Positions 43,927-52,575 of a stretch of 64,000 nucleotides of DNA are shown piece by piece (the stretch's first letter is position 1; every line of letters starts with the position of its first letter). The translations under genes were made by a program, and so were the position numbers. The notes under the pieces are model-generated. The model searched no databases, had not been told where the DNA came from, and worked only from the letters and a program-made list of their open reading frames with translations. Source of the DNA: DATFVA01 sp963774455 (lineage in GTDB: Bacteria; Bacteroidota; Ignavibacteria; Ignavibacteriales; Ignavibacteriaceae); NCBI GenBank assembly GCA_963774455.1, contig CAVZFD010000005.1:868001-932000 (forward strand), written 5' to 3'.

Positions 43927-45117
43927 CTAACAGCCGCCGAGAACCCGCTTTGTTTTCTTTACAGGGACAATATTCGCTTTATTTTTTTCGATCAGAACCG
44001 GGATTACCTTGACGGCCTCTTTCCGGAAACGATTAGTATCGGCTTCATGCCGGGTATTTATCTCAGATGGTTCTTTATAATTTATAATCTGATCTTTAAA
44101 TTCATTCAACCCACCCTTAAGATAGCTTATATTCTGGAATCCCAGCCTGTCGGCAATTATAGCTGCCTTTTTCGAAGAAAGCTCATCATCTCCCATGAAA
44201 ACATATTTTGTATGTTTTACAGATAACAGAGTTTTAGCATCCTTCAAAAAGAAGTTCTTCACAGTCATTGCTTGAGAGAAGGGAAGACTAAACTTTTTAT
44301 ATTCTTCCAGCGATCTGACGTCAATTATTTTGAATGAATTATCATTATTCATTATACGGAAAGCAAGCTCATCTGACGTCATTTGTTTGATGTTATAATC
44401 TTTAACATAATTCAAATTCTCAACATCTTTAAGATAAGATTCCCTGATTTCCGGCATCATAAATGCGGAAAGGCCGATTACAAAAGCAAGTCCTGTAAGT
44501 CCTACATATAGTCTGGCCGGCCTGAATTCAGGATTAGGTTTCCCATTAACCTTATTTTCAACCAGGGTTGTGAGCCAGAAAGCTCCGACAGCGGTTAAGG
44601 TAAGGAGAAAAGCAAACAAGGCCTGGGACATTCCTACAGTTTCAAATAACCTAACATAACCCCAGGGGGCGGCCTTGTATAGACCTTCGAAAATAGGATA
44701 TCCCTCTGCAAAAATAAGTACCCCGATGAAGGATCCAGCTACAAATATCATTGCATCTATTTTTCCTATAGCAGCTGCAGTAATGCTGGTACCGGGACAA
44801 AATCCCCCGATCACGAAACCAAGTCCCATAATAGCTCCGCCAGCCAGAGCTGACCACAAGAACGTAGGATTTATATAGATCAGGCTAAGATCAAGTAATC
44901 CGAAATGACCTAACATAATAACGCCCAGCATAGCAGTAATGCCCGCCGTGAAAAATACTCTTAGCACAGTAAAATCATAACCGTAGAATAATCCGACCAA
45001 TTTTTTAGACGTTGAAAAGCCTGCTTGTTCGAGTATGAAGCCGAAGGCTATACCGATGAAAATAGCTACAATAAAATTCAATTCATTGCCGATAATATCC
45101 GGTACTAATGGTCCCAA
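43927..45117 (-). CDS. YeeE/YedE sulfur transporter fused to a rhodanese-like domain
   Basis: A 396-residue protein in two parts. Residues 1-225 are membrane segments of the YeeE/YedE (thiosulfate/selenium-type) family, with the key Cys107 in IGGFCPGTSITAAAIGK and EQAGFSTSKKLVGLF at the start. Residues about 246-345 form a rhodanese fold (IDVRSLEEYKKF, YLKGGLNEF), but the position where the catalytic Cys is expected reads FMGDDELSSKKA: the cysteine is missing. A basic tail ends in RVLGGC. Start is TTG at 45117, behind gaaagga. It lies 126 bases after the partner YedE gene, and a terminator follows. It probably imports thiosulfate or a polysulfide; the rhodanese may bind rather than transfer sulfur. 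Confidence 0.82.
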   Translation of the reverse strand: MGPLVPDIIGNELNFIVAIFIGIAFGFILEQAGFSTSKKLVGLFYGYDFTVLRVFFTAGITAMLGVIMLGHFGLLDLSLIYINPTFLWSALAGGAIMGLGFVIGGFCPGTSITAAAIGKIDAMIFVAGSFIGVLIFAEGYPIFEGLYKAAPWGYVRLFETVGMSQALFAFLLTLTAVGAFWLTTLVENKVNGKPNPEFRPARLYVGLTGLAFVIGLSAFMMPEIRESYLKDVENLNYVKDYNIKQMTSDELAFRIMNNDNSFKIIDVRSLEEYKKFSLPFSQAMTVKNFFLKDAKTLLSVKHTKYVFMGDDELSSKKAAIIADRLGFQNISYLKGGLNEFKDQIINYKEPSEINTRHEADTNRFRKEAVKVIPVLIEKNKANIVPVKKTKRVLGGC

Positions 45118-45243
45118 TTTAATTTCCTTTCAATATTTAACAATTGTCATTCCGATTTATTCCGGAATCTTATATTTATATTTTGAAATAAGAACCTGAA
45201 AAAATTCCAGGTTGACAAAAACAAACTTTCAGACAGCCGCCTG

Positions 45244-45759
45244 TTATATCCAAAGCTTTCTGAAGAAATAAGCGAACATATAAGCGCCTCCGAAAATAGC
45301 TATCATTGTAAAAATGCCGCCTGTTGAGAGTACTGCCATTCCGCTTAATGCTGCTCCGCTTGTACATCCTCTTCCAAGCTGCGCACCTAAACCGAAGAGT
45401 AATCCTCCTATCAGTGCTCCAACAACCCTGGTTCCCGATTTTATTTTTGGAGAATGCTCAAGTGTAAATTTCAGTCTGTTCGATATTAGTCCCGATACAA
45501 AAGCCCCAAGGATAACGCCCAGAACTTCAAACACCAGCCAGTTTTTAAGCGGCATATTCTGATGTTCATCCAGGTACTCCCGGTAAAACTTTGTATCTGC
45601 GGTATGCTGAGGGGCTACTGTCTGGACAGCGGCCACCACGGCGCTTTTAACCGATCCGCTGGCTCCAAGCCCCCTACCGGTTATATATATTGTAGTTAAT
45701 AAAATCAGCCCCAGGAAAAATCCTGCAAGATAAGGGTTCATAAATTTTTTAGGTTCCAT
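45244..45759 (-). CDS. YeeE/YedE family membrane protein (half-size)
   Basis: Membrane protein of about 171 residues from ATG 45759, chosen because gagg sits five bases upstream; the frame extends back 5 codons to a GTG at 45774. It has four to five membrane segments and the family motif GAQLGRGCTSGAALSGMAVLS with the sulfur-handling Cys. Together with the following YeeE-rhodanese protein it likely forms the pair of half-size transporter units known in this family. It starts 7 bases after the cytochrome b stop, so they are translated from one transcript. Confidence 0.85.
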   Translation of the reverse strand: MEPKKFMNPYLAGFFLGLILLTTIYITGRGLGASGSVKSAVVAAVQTVAPQHTADTKFYREYLDEHQNMPLKNWLVFEVLGVILGAFVSGLISNRLKFTLEHSPKIKSGTRVVGALIGGLLFGLGAQLGRGCTSGAALSGMAVLSTGGIFTMIAIFGGAYMFAYFFRKLWI

Positions 45760-45766
45760 TGTTTCC

Positions 45767-46444
45767 TCATTCACTTAAGGTTAATTCTTTTTCCGGTTCA
45801 TCTTTCTTCATTTCTGACTGTGCGTCCTCATGATCTGTTTCTATTGCCTCGTATCCTGTTATCATAGCTTTCAGGTTGGATGTTAATGTTGTACCGGTGG
45901 TAATCAGGTAAATATGTATTATAATAAACGAGACCAGCAGAAAAGCTCCTGCAGTATGCAGTAGGGCGATCCCTTCAATGGAATGTATATTTAAAGGCTC
46001 CACGGAATTTCCCTGGGGATATCTGTAGAACATGTAAAGAAGTCCGGATATGACCATAACCGGTATCACCAGAGCCTTTAGACCAAGGTACACCAGCCGT
46101 TGAAGGGGATTCAATTTGCTCAACACGGTTTTTTTAGTAGGGTGGGGAGCATCCTTAAATATTCCAAAAAGATAGAAACTTAGTTGGGCTTTCAGATTAT
46201 TAAGAGTGGGGAGGTACTGTCTCCATTCACCCGTAGTAAAATGCCAGAAGATAGCGAACACTATTAAAATCATAAAAGCGTAAGCTGCTATATTGTGATA
46301 GGCCACGGCATTCTGATATCCGAAAAAGCTTATTGTACCGTGGATCTCGAATCCTGTCAGCGCAAGAAATAAAATAAGGAAAGACTGCGTCCAGTGCCAG
46401 AATCTTTCAAAGGATTTATATATATAAATTTGTGTTACCATCAT
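45767..46444 (-). CDS. Membrane cytochrome b, thiosulfate-reductase/hydrogenase type
   Basis: Di-heme b-type membrane subunit of about 225 residues with four to five helices. Candidate heme ligands lie in helices: FERFWHWTQSF, AVAYHNIAAYAF, FWHFTTGEWR, LLHTAGAFLL and IIIHIYLITTG. The charged tail (EDAQSEMKKDEPEKE) is likely cytoplasmic. I place the start at ATG 46444 or the adjacent 46441; the frame reaches a GTG at 46453 that overlaps the octaheme gene stop. It presumably passes quinol electrons to the octaheme cytochrome encoded just upstream. Confidence 0.85.
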   Translation of the reverse strand: MMVTQIYIYKSFERFWHWTQSFLILFLALTGFEIHGTISFFGYQNAVAYHNIAAYAFMILIVFAIFWHFTTGEWRQYLPTLNNLKAQLSFYLFGIFKDAPHPTKKTVLSKLNPLQRLVYLGLKALVIPVMVISGLLYMFYRYPQGNSVEPLNIHSIEGIALLHTAGAFLLVSFIIIHIYLITTGTTLTSNLKAMITGYEAIETDHEDAQSEMKKDEPEKELTLSE

Positions 46445-46449
46445 TGACC

Positions 46450-48015
46450 TCACATCCTCGATTTTCTTGATGATACAATTCTGAGTGCCCCATGAGCAAG
46501 GATACCTATAAGCGTAAGAAGGATAATCAGCGTTCCGCCTGTTTCGATAATAGATGAATAATCCCTTGCCGGCATATAGAAATCTTTCAGAGCCGCGAGT
46601 CTGCTGTTATCCCTGGAATGGCATTCGGTGCATTGTACTGCATGTTCCTTATCAGAGACCATATGATTAATCGGCCAGTACATCTCGGTATTTATGAAAG
46701 ATACCTTTCCGCTGAAGGGAACATTTATTTCCTTCATCCCAACTTCTGAAGCTCTTCTCCAGTTGAAATCCTGCCAGAAAGCTCCCTCACCTTTTTTATC
46801 GGCAAAAAGTTTGGGCTGGATGAGGTCTTGCAAAACAGGATCAAACGGTTGTCTTGACCGGTGTATTTTTACAGGAATTATTTTAGAATCGGCGTCGTTA
46901 TATGAACCAAAAAGTTTATTCATTTGAAGGGTTTTTGTTGTATCCGCGATTTTATCTCCTATCAGGTAATGATCGGCAGTACCATTAAACCATACATATT
47001 CTGGTTTAAGGTTCTTTCCCCAGGTAAAACTTCCTTTAATAGATAAATAAGTATGGTTGCCGTCTGCATCATCTATTTCAAACGGTTTACCGTCTTTAAG
47101 CTTCCCGGCGGTTGACCAGTCCCAGAAAGTTTTTGTAGCATTCACTTTCGCATAAACCGGAATATGGCAGGTCTGGCAAGCTACTTTGATAGTGTGCTCA
47201 TTTAATATTTCAGCAGTATGCGGACTGGATGTATGGCATTCTTCGCAGGTGGCCCGGTTCCGGTTCATCGAAGACAAGGAGTACATTTTCCCTGAAATGT
47301 TATGATTTTTTGTTAAATGACAATCAACACATTGTAGATTATCTCCCTCGACGGCCATATGAACATCTACATCTGCGGACGGTTGAAACATTGCTGATTC
47401 GAGATCCCCATGTTTTACATTATTTCCGCCGCCCCCAAAGAAATGACAGACGCCGCAGTTGGAACGTGTAGGTTTGCCAACATGCTGAGAGATATTGTTA
47501 AGGTTTAATGCGGGATCGGGTAGACCAGCTTCCTCATCTGCCTTAATGTATGATTCGGTCTGATCGTGACAAACAAGGCAATCAATATTTTTGGGATCTG
47601 TAAAGCTGAACATCGCACTCGTCATTCCATAACCGATATGACATTTGGCGCAGCTCTGCTCATTCCCTTCAACCCCGATACAGAAATTGTTTATGGCATT
47701 CTTTTTACCGAGGTAAACAATACCGCGCCCTTCAATATATTCAGCACTTTCCCAGTTCCAGTGATTTGATTTCATAACTTCAGAATCGCGCCCATTGTGG
47801 CATGAAATACATGCCTCTGTAACTTCCTGTGGAGAATTGAATTTCTTTTTAAGTTCAGCAAACTGAGAATGGTCCACAGAAGATGAATCTTTATGTGAAT
47901 ATTTCTCCTTAAGAACAGTTAAACCGGTTGGTTCCTGGCTCTTATCCTGCAGAATTGATATTGCCGAAATCAGAACCAGTCCCGTCATTACAAGAGTCAG
48001 AACTATTTTTTTCAT
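46450..48015 (-). CDS. Octaheme c-type cytochrome, tetrathionate reductase family
   Basis: Multiheme cytochrome of 521 residues. Eight CxxCH motifs are visible: CISCH 69, CAKCH 122, CLVCH 146, CGVCH 187, CVDCH 229, CEECH 257, CQTCH 280 and CTECH 462. It starts with an uncleaved or cleaved signal helix (VLTLVMTGLVLISAI) and ends with a membrane anchor at about 489-510 (TGGTLIILLTLIGILAHGAL). Number, spacing and the long gap before the last heme match the octaheme tetrathionate reductase (OTR) family, which in vitro also reduces nitrite and hydroxylamine. Sulfur-transport neighbours favour a sulfur oxyanion. It directly follows the MerR regulator (21 bases) and overlaps the cytochrome b frame. 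Confidence 0.88.
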   Translation of the reverse strand: MKKIVLTLVMTGLVLISAISILQDKSQEPTGLTVLKEKYSHKDSSSVDHSQFAELKKKFNSPQEVTEACISCHNGRDSEVMKSNHWNWESAEYIEGRGIVYLGKKNAINNFCIGVEGNEQSCAKCHIGYGMTSAMFSFTDPKNIDCLVCHDQTESYIKADEEAGLPDPALNLNNISQHVGKPTRSNCGVCHFFGGGGNNVKHGDLESAMFQPSADVDVHMAVEGDNLQCVDCHLTKNHNISGKMYSLSSMNRNRATCEECHTSSPHTAEILNEHTIKVACQTCHIPVYAKVNATKTFWDWSTAGKLKDGKPFEIDDADGNHTYLSIKGSFTWGKNLKPEYVWFNGTADHYLIGDKIADTTKTLQMNKLFGSYNDADSKIIPVKIHRSRQPFDPVLQDLIQPKLFADKKGEGAFWQDFNWRRASEVGMKEINVPFSGKVSFINTEMYWPINHMVSDKEHAVQCTECHSRDNSRLAALKDFYMPARDYSSIIETGGTLIILLTLIGILAHGALRIVSSRKSRM

Positions 48016-48036
48016 ATGGATATAGATTTTACCTTA

Positions 48037-48486
48037 CTATTTATCCTGGATAGTTAATTTGACCAGGTTTTCTTTTATTTTCTTACAATCCGAAAAATTT
48101 TTATATACTATGCAATCCCTGCAGTCAGAAGAGCAGATATTATCCTTGTGATTGTAAGACCAGCAGGGGTTAGAGTGATTTACGAATGCGGGGCAGGAAT
48201 TTCTTTCCAGTTCGCTGCATTTCTTAATATCCCAGCAAGGAATTAGGGAGTAGATCGTCTTAATTCCCTCAATGCTTATTTTCTTATTATTTATTGATTC
48301 CCTGATGCAGCGGAGTCTTTCAATATCAACGTTCGAATAGAGTCTGTGACCTGTATCTTTCCGGTGGGGCAGAATTAAGCCTTCCCTCTCATACAATCGT
48401 AAAGTTTGGACGGACACATTGAGTAACCTTGCTGCTGTGCTAATAGAAAAAAGCGGTTCCTCGCTCATATAATCATCATCTGCCAT
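48037..48486 (-). CDS. MerR-family regulator with cysteine-rich C-terminus
   Basis: Transcription factor of 149 residues. Residues about 8-75 form the MerR winged helix: SISTAARLLNVSVQTLRLYE and GHRLYSNVDIERLRCI. The C-terminal half replaces the usual coiled coil and effector domain by a cysteine pattern: CWDIKKC, NSCPAF, PCWSY, CSSDCRDC and DC, eight cysteines plus one in the HTH part. This resembles the two-CW cysteine module thought to hold a metal or Fe-S centre. It is the first gene of the octaheme/YeeE operon, so it probably controls it in response to redox state or a sulfur species, and may autoregulate. Confidence 0.85.
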   Translation of the reverse strand: MADDDYMSEEPLFSISTAARLLNVSVQTLRLYEREGLILPHRKDTGHRLYSNVDIERLRCIRESINNKKISIEGIKTIYSLIPCWDIKKCSELERNSCPAFVNHSNPCWSYNHKDNICSSDCRDCIVYKNFSDCKKIKENLVKLTIQDK

Positions 48487-48941
48487 CTAATCTTCCAGAC
48501 AATATTTGATAATTATAATTAGCAACTTTATTGCCAATCAAAAATATAGCCTGGATGTATAATATTTAATCACTTTTAAGCACTAAATTTTCAGAGGAAA
48601 GAAAAAACAGTCAATATTTTTCCTTGGTATGAGAAAAAGATGATAATGGCAATTATTTTAGTTATTAATAAAAGGGTTAACCGGGGGTCTTCATTGCAGT
48701 AATCTTCCTGCTTCTTGCGGGAACAGAAATTACATAGCAGCTAAATTTATGATACTTAAAAGTTACACGTATATGAATCCAGGTTCCACGGTGAAAAAAG
48801 AACTTTTCAAGGAACAAAGTTGTCAGGCGTAATTATATCTAATCTAAATAAAAATGTATCTTTCTAGATATGTTTTATGAAAAACATTTTTATTTTAAGT
48901 TAGTTTAAATATTTATTTACTTTCCTTATGTGGAGACTACT
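48487..48941. other. Divergent intergenic region
   Basis: About 455 AT-rich bases between merR and the M1 peptidase gene. It should contain the promoter and MerR operator for the sulfur module and the promoter for the peptidase. I found no clear MerR-type dyad with certainty and no ORF. The last bases hold tggagactact, the ribosome site for the peptidase. Confidence 0.4.
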
Positions 48942-51233
48942 ATGAAAAGATGTTTACTGATTGTTTTATTTATTTTTTCCTTGTTTCAGGGGATTCAGTA
49001 TGCACAAGGTACCTTTGAAAAAGGTTCCGAATACTGCAGCCAGAAAAAAATAAATTCAACGCTTAATTCCGGTCCGGTTGAAATAACAGCAGATATAAGA
49101 CATTCATACAATGTTTTGAATTATGAACTCAACCTGGATCTGTATAGCTGTTTTGTGAGTCCTTACCCGAAATCATTCAAGGGATTTGAAATAATGACAT
49201 TCCAGGTTGACTCAACCCTGAATTACATAAAGATGAATGCCGTGAACTCATCACTCACCATTGATTCTGTATCTATGGCGGGTGTTTCTTACACTCATTC
49301 CGGGGATATACTTACTGTAAACCTTGACCGAACCTACAATCCCGGAGAAACCGCAGAAGTCAAGATTTATTACAGGCATAATAATGTAAGTGACGGAGCC
49401 CTGTACGTAAGCGGCGGATTTTTATTTACCGACTGTGAACCAGAGGGAGCCAGGAAGTGGTTTCCAGGATGGGATAAACCATCTGATAAAGCAACTTCGG
49501 ATCTTACCGTTAAAGTACCAGCTTCGGTAAAACTGGGGTCGAACGGAATATTGGCTGATTCGGTAATGAATGGCGATACACTATATTACCATTGGGTCAG
49601 TTCGGATCCTGTTGCCACCTACCTGATGGTAATGACTGGTAAAGTTAATTATAATCTTGACATTGTTTACTGGCCTAAGATATCCAATCCGAACGACAGT
49701 ATTCCTATCAGGTTTTACTGGAACTCCGGTGAGAATCAGAATAATCTTCACCTGATGGAAACAAAAATTATCGATATGACTACTACTTATTCGGTATTAT
49801 TCGGTGAGCATCCATTTGACAAGAATGGGTTTGCAACCCTCAACAACCAGTTCGTTTGGGGAGGTATGGAAAACCAGACACTTACAAGTCTTTGCCCTAA
49901 CTGCTGGTCTGAAAGCCTTATAGCCCACGAATTTGCCCACCAATGGTTCGGCGATATGATTACCTGTGCTACCTGGGCTGACATCTGGCTGAATGAAGGT
50001 TTTGCCACATATATTGAAGCTTTATGGACTGAGCATACATCTGGATATGCTGCTTACAAGAGTGAGATAAATTCGGATGCAAGTGTATACCTGGGCGGAA
50101 ACCCCGGGTGGCCAATCTCAGATCCTGACTGGGCAATTAATACGCCGCCTGTCGGAGTACTGTTTGATTATTCAATTACCTACATGAAAGGCGCCTGTGT
50201 TCATCATATGCTTAGGTATGTAATGGGAGATGACGATTATTTTAATGGACTTTATAACTATGCCAATGATCCGCAGCTCAAATACCACAGCGCTGTTATA
50301 CCTGATTTCAAGGAGCATATGAGTCAGGCTTACGGCCAGGATCTTTCGTGGTTCTTTGATGAATGGATATATCAGCCCAATCACCCGGCCTATGCCAACC
50401 AATACTGGATAGACAATCAGGGATCGGGACAATGGCAGGTAGGCTTCGTGGCAAACCAGACGCAGTCGAATACGCCTTTTCACCAGATGCCTATTGAAAT
50501 AAAAGTACACTTCAATACAGGTTCGGATACCACGATGAGGGTAATGAACGATTCGAATAACCAGATATTTACTTTTAATTTTAATCGTCAGCCTCTCACC
50601 GTTTATTTTGATCCTGATAATAATATAGTTCTTAAAACTGCTACTTTAACACAGATACCTCCACTGCCTGTTGAACTGACCAGTTTCACTGCCTCGACGA
50701 GGAGAGGTTTTGTTATCCTAAGCTGGACGACAGCTACGGAAAAGAACAATAAAGGCTTCGAGATTCAGAAAAGAAATGTTACCAAAAATGAAACCTGGGA
50801 GAAGATCAGTTTCGTTGAAGGAAATGGAACATCTACGTCACCAAATAATTATTCCTACACTGATCATATCTCAGGGTACGGAGATTTCAGCTACAGGCTG
50901 AAACAAATAGATTTTGACGGCACATACGAATACAGCAGTGAAATTTTTACTAAGGGGGGAACAAAACCTGATGAATATAGTCTGAGTCAGAATTATCCCA
51001 ACCCTTTTAACCCGACTACAATAATTAGTTTCGAACTGCCCGAAGCGGCAAAAGTAAAGTTGGTGGTTTACAATCTTCTGGGACAGGCAGTTATGACACT
51101 GGCCGACGGAAATTATGAAGCTGGCTCATATAAAAAGAACTTCGACGGTACAGATTTAAGCAGCGGTGTGTATATTTACGAATTGAAAGCAAATGATGTT
51201 GTACTTAAACACAAAATGGTTTTGATGAAATAA
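48942..51233 (+). CDS. Secreted M1 family aminopeptidase with type IX sorting signal
   Basis: Zinc aminopeptidase of 763 residues from ATG 48942, preceded by tggag; an in-frame GTG at 48930 is less likely. Signal peptide 1-21 (IQYAQG). The exopeptidase motif is VWGGMENQT, and the zinc site is HEFAHQWFGD (His329, Glu330, His333) with Glu352 exactly 18 residues on in WLNEGFATYIE. After the catalytic domain (to about 560) comes the VELTSFTASTRRG linker and a type IX signal with SQNYPNPFNPTT. It probably digests peptides outside the cell. A convergent hairpin follows. Confidence 0.93.
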   Translation: MKRCLLIVLFIFSLFQGIQYAQGTFEKGSEYCSQKKINSTLNSGPVEITADIRHSYNVLNYELNLDLYSCFVSPYPKSFKGFEIMTFQVDSTLNYIKMNAVNSSLTIDSVSMAGVSYTHSGDILTVNLDRTYNPGETAEVKIYYRHNNVSDGALYVSGGFLFTDCEPEGARKWFPGWDKPSDKATSDLTVKVPASVKLGSNGILADSVMNGDTLYYHWVSSDPVATYLMVMTGKVNYNLDIVYWPKISNPNDSIPIRFYWNSGENQNNLHLMETKIIDMTTTYSVLFGEHPFDKNGFATLNNQFVWGGMENQTLTSLCPNCWSESLIAHEFAHQWFGDMITCATWADIWLNEGFATYIEALWTEHTSGYAAYKSEINSDASVYLGGNPGWPISDPDWAINTPPVGVLFDYSITYMKGACVHHMLRYVMGDDDYFNGLYNYANDPQLKYHSAVIPDFKEHMSQAYGQDLSWFFDEWIYQPNHPAYANQYWIDNQGSGQWQVGFVANQTQSNTPFHQMPIEIKVHFNTGSDTTMRVMNDSNNQIFTFNFNRQPLTVYFDPDNNIVLKTATLTQIPPLPVELTSFTASTRRGFVILSWTTATEKNNKGFEIQKRNVTKNETWEKISFVEGNGTSTSPNNYSYTDHISGYGDFSYRLKQIDFDGTYEYSSEIFTKGGTKPDEYSLSQNYPNPFNPTTIISFELPEAAKVKLVVYNLLGQAVMTLADGNYEAGSYKKNFDGTDLSSGVYIYELKANDVVLKHKMVLMK

Positions 51234-51266
51234 AAAAAAGGGGGGGATAAATGCGCTCACAGGAGT

Positions 51267-51296
51267 AGGGACAGGGAGAGAGATTTCCCTATCCCT
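51267..51296. terminator. Convergent bidirectional hairpin
   Basis: Stem agggacaggga / tccctatccct with one mismatch and a short loop lies between the convergent peptidase and ABC permease genes (74-base gap). An A8G8 homopolymer stretch precedes it. The T-tract is poor on both sides, so efficiency is uncertain. Confidence 0.55.
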
Positions 51297-51306
51297 TTCC
51301 TGGGTT

Positions 51307-52575
51307 TTAATATTTATACCTAAGCCATTTTGCAACTTCAGTCCACTTCGGTTTCTTCCCGCTCATCAGAATTCCTACCCTATAAATTTTTCCGGCCAGC
51401 GGAAACAACAGCAGCATTGTTCCAACGTTTACAAGGAAGGAAACGATGAATTGCCATACAGGTATTTCAGATAGCACCATCCTTGCAGGCATAACTATGA
51501 TTGAAGCAAAAGGAAGCATAGAGGCAACTCTAGCAATATTGTTTTCTGAATTTTCAAGCATAGCTATCGCTATAAAAAAGGGAATCATTATCAGCATCAG
51601 TATAGGCCACATGCCCGACTGAGTATCCTGTTCGTTGTCGAAGATTGCACCTACAGCTGTGAAAAGTCCCATAAAGGTTATCAGACCGATAAAATAATTC
51701 AGCAGAAAATAGCCAACCTGCATCATATTAAGCTTCAATGTAAAATCTGCAGGAATTGTAAACCATGCAGTAGTTATAAGAAGAATTATAGGCAGAATCC
51801 AGATTGCCATCTGAATTAAACCGGTGATGCTAGTGCCTAAAATTTTTCCTGCCATTAGTTCTTTGCTGTTTGCAGAAGAAAGCAGAATTTCAACGATCCG
51901 GTTCGATTTTTCAGCTACAACTGACCTCATCATCATCTGACCTATAAAAATCAGACTGAAATAGAGAAGAAAAGTGAAAAGAAATGCAACTATAATCGTT
52001 CCGGCTCCTTCTTCTTCGACTGCTTTATCGCTACTTATCCTGAAGTTATTGAAATCGACATTCTCTCTTGCATAAGAAATATCCTTCTCGGAAATTTCCT
52101 TTCCCTGGAAGTACCGGGTTACAAGCACATTATTGATAGTCGGTCTCACCTTATCAAACAATGTTTTATTAGTAGGATTTTTCGAAAAGTATTCAACCTT
52201 TTTGGAGGCTACGGCCGAATCGGGAATAAAAATTAATCCTGTAAGTTTTTCAGACAACAAATCAGCTTTTGTTGAGTTGATGTAATTATCGAGTTCACTT
52301 TTTTTTAGGGTTTCGAACCGGACAGAGTAATAACCGCTTTTAACAAACGGAAGTGCACGAAATTCCTTTTCCATCTCACTTGTCAGGGCAGGGGATTCAG
52401 TTACTAAGATGAGACTGGTATTGCTGTCACCCTCATATGAGTAAAGAAATGTCTGGAAGCCGAGAATTCCTATCATAAAAAGAGGAAGCAGAACAGTCAT
52501 GATTATGAACGTCTTTGAAAATAATTTTTCTCTCAGTTCCCGCTTCAAAATTGCGAGGGTTCTTCGATTAAACAT
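51307..52575 (-). CDS. ABC exporter permease, NatB-like
   Basis: Integral membrane subunit of 422 residues of the ABC-2/NatB type. One membrane helix near the N-terminus (TFIIMTVLLPLFMIGILGF), a large extracellular domain of about 140 residues, then five or six helices (IIVAFLFTFLLYFSLIFIGQ, GQMMMRSVVAEKSNRIVEIL, FIGLITFMGLFTAVGA and more). EKSNRIVEILLSS is the family signature. It is translationally coupled to the ATPase gene (overlap of 8 bases). Export of sodium, a drug or a lipid-linked compound is possible; the substrate is unknown. Confidence 0.85.
   Translation of the reverse strand: MFNRRTLAILKRELREKLFSKTFIIMTVLLPLFMIGILGFQTFLYSYEGDSNTSLILVTESPALTSEMEKEFRALPFVKSGYYSVRFETLKKSELDNYINSTKADLLSEKLTGLIFIPDSAVASKKVEYFSKNPTNKTLFDKVRPTINNVLVTRYFQGKEISEKDISYARENVDFNNFRISSDKAVEEEGAGTIIVAFLFTFLLYFSLIFIGQMMMRSVVAEKSNRIVEILLSSANSKELMAGKILGTSITGLIQMAIWILPIILLITTAWFTIPADFTLKLNMMQVGYFLLNYFIGLITFMGLFTAVGAIFDNEQDTQSGMWPILMLIMIPFFIAIAMLENSENNIARVASMLPFASIIVMPARMVLSEIPVWQFIVSFLVNVGTMLLLFPLAGKIYRVGILMSGKKPKWTEVAKWLRYKY

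Noticed and set aside
51233..51247. A8G8 homopolymer run as a phase-variation tract
   Set aside because: It lies after the peptidase stop codon and is in no promoter or reading frame that I can identify.
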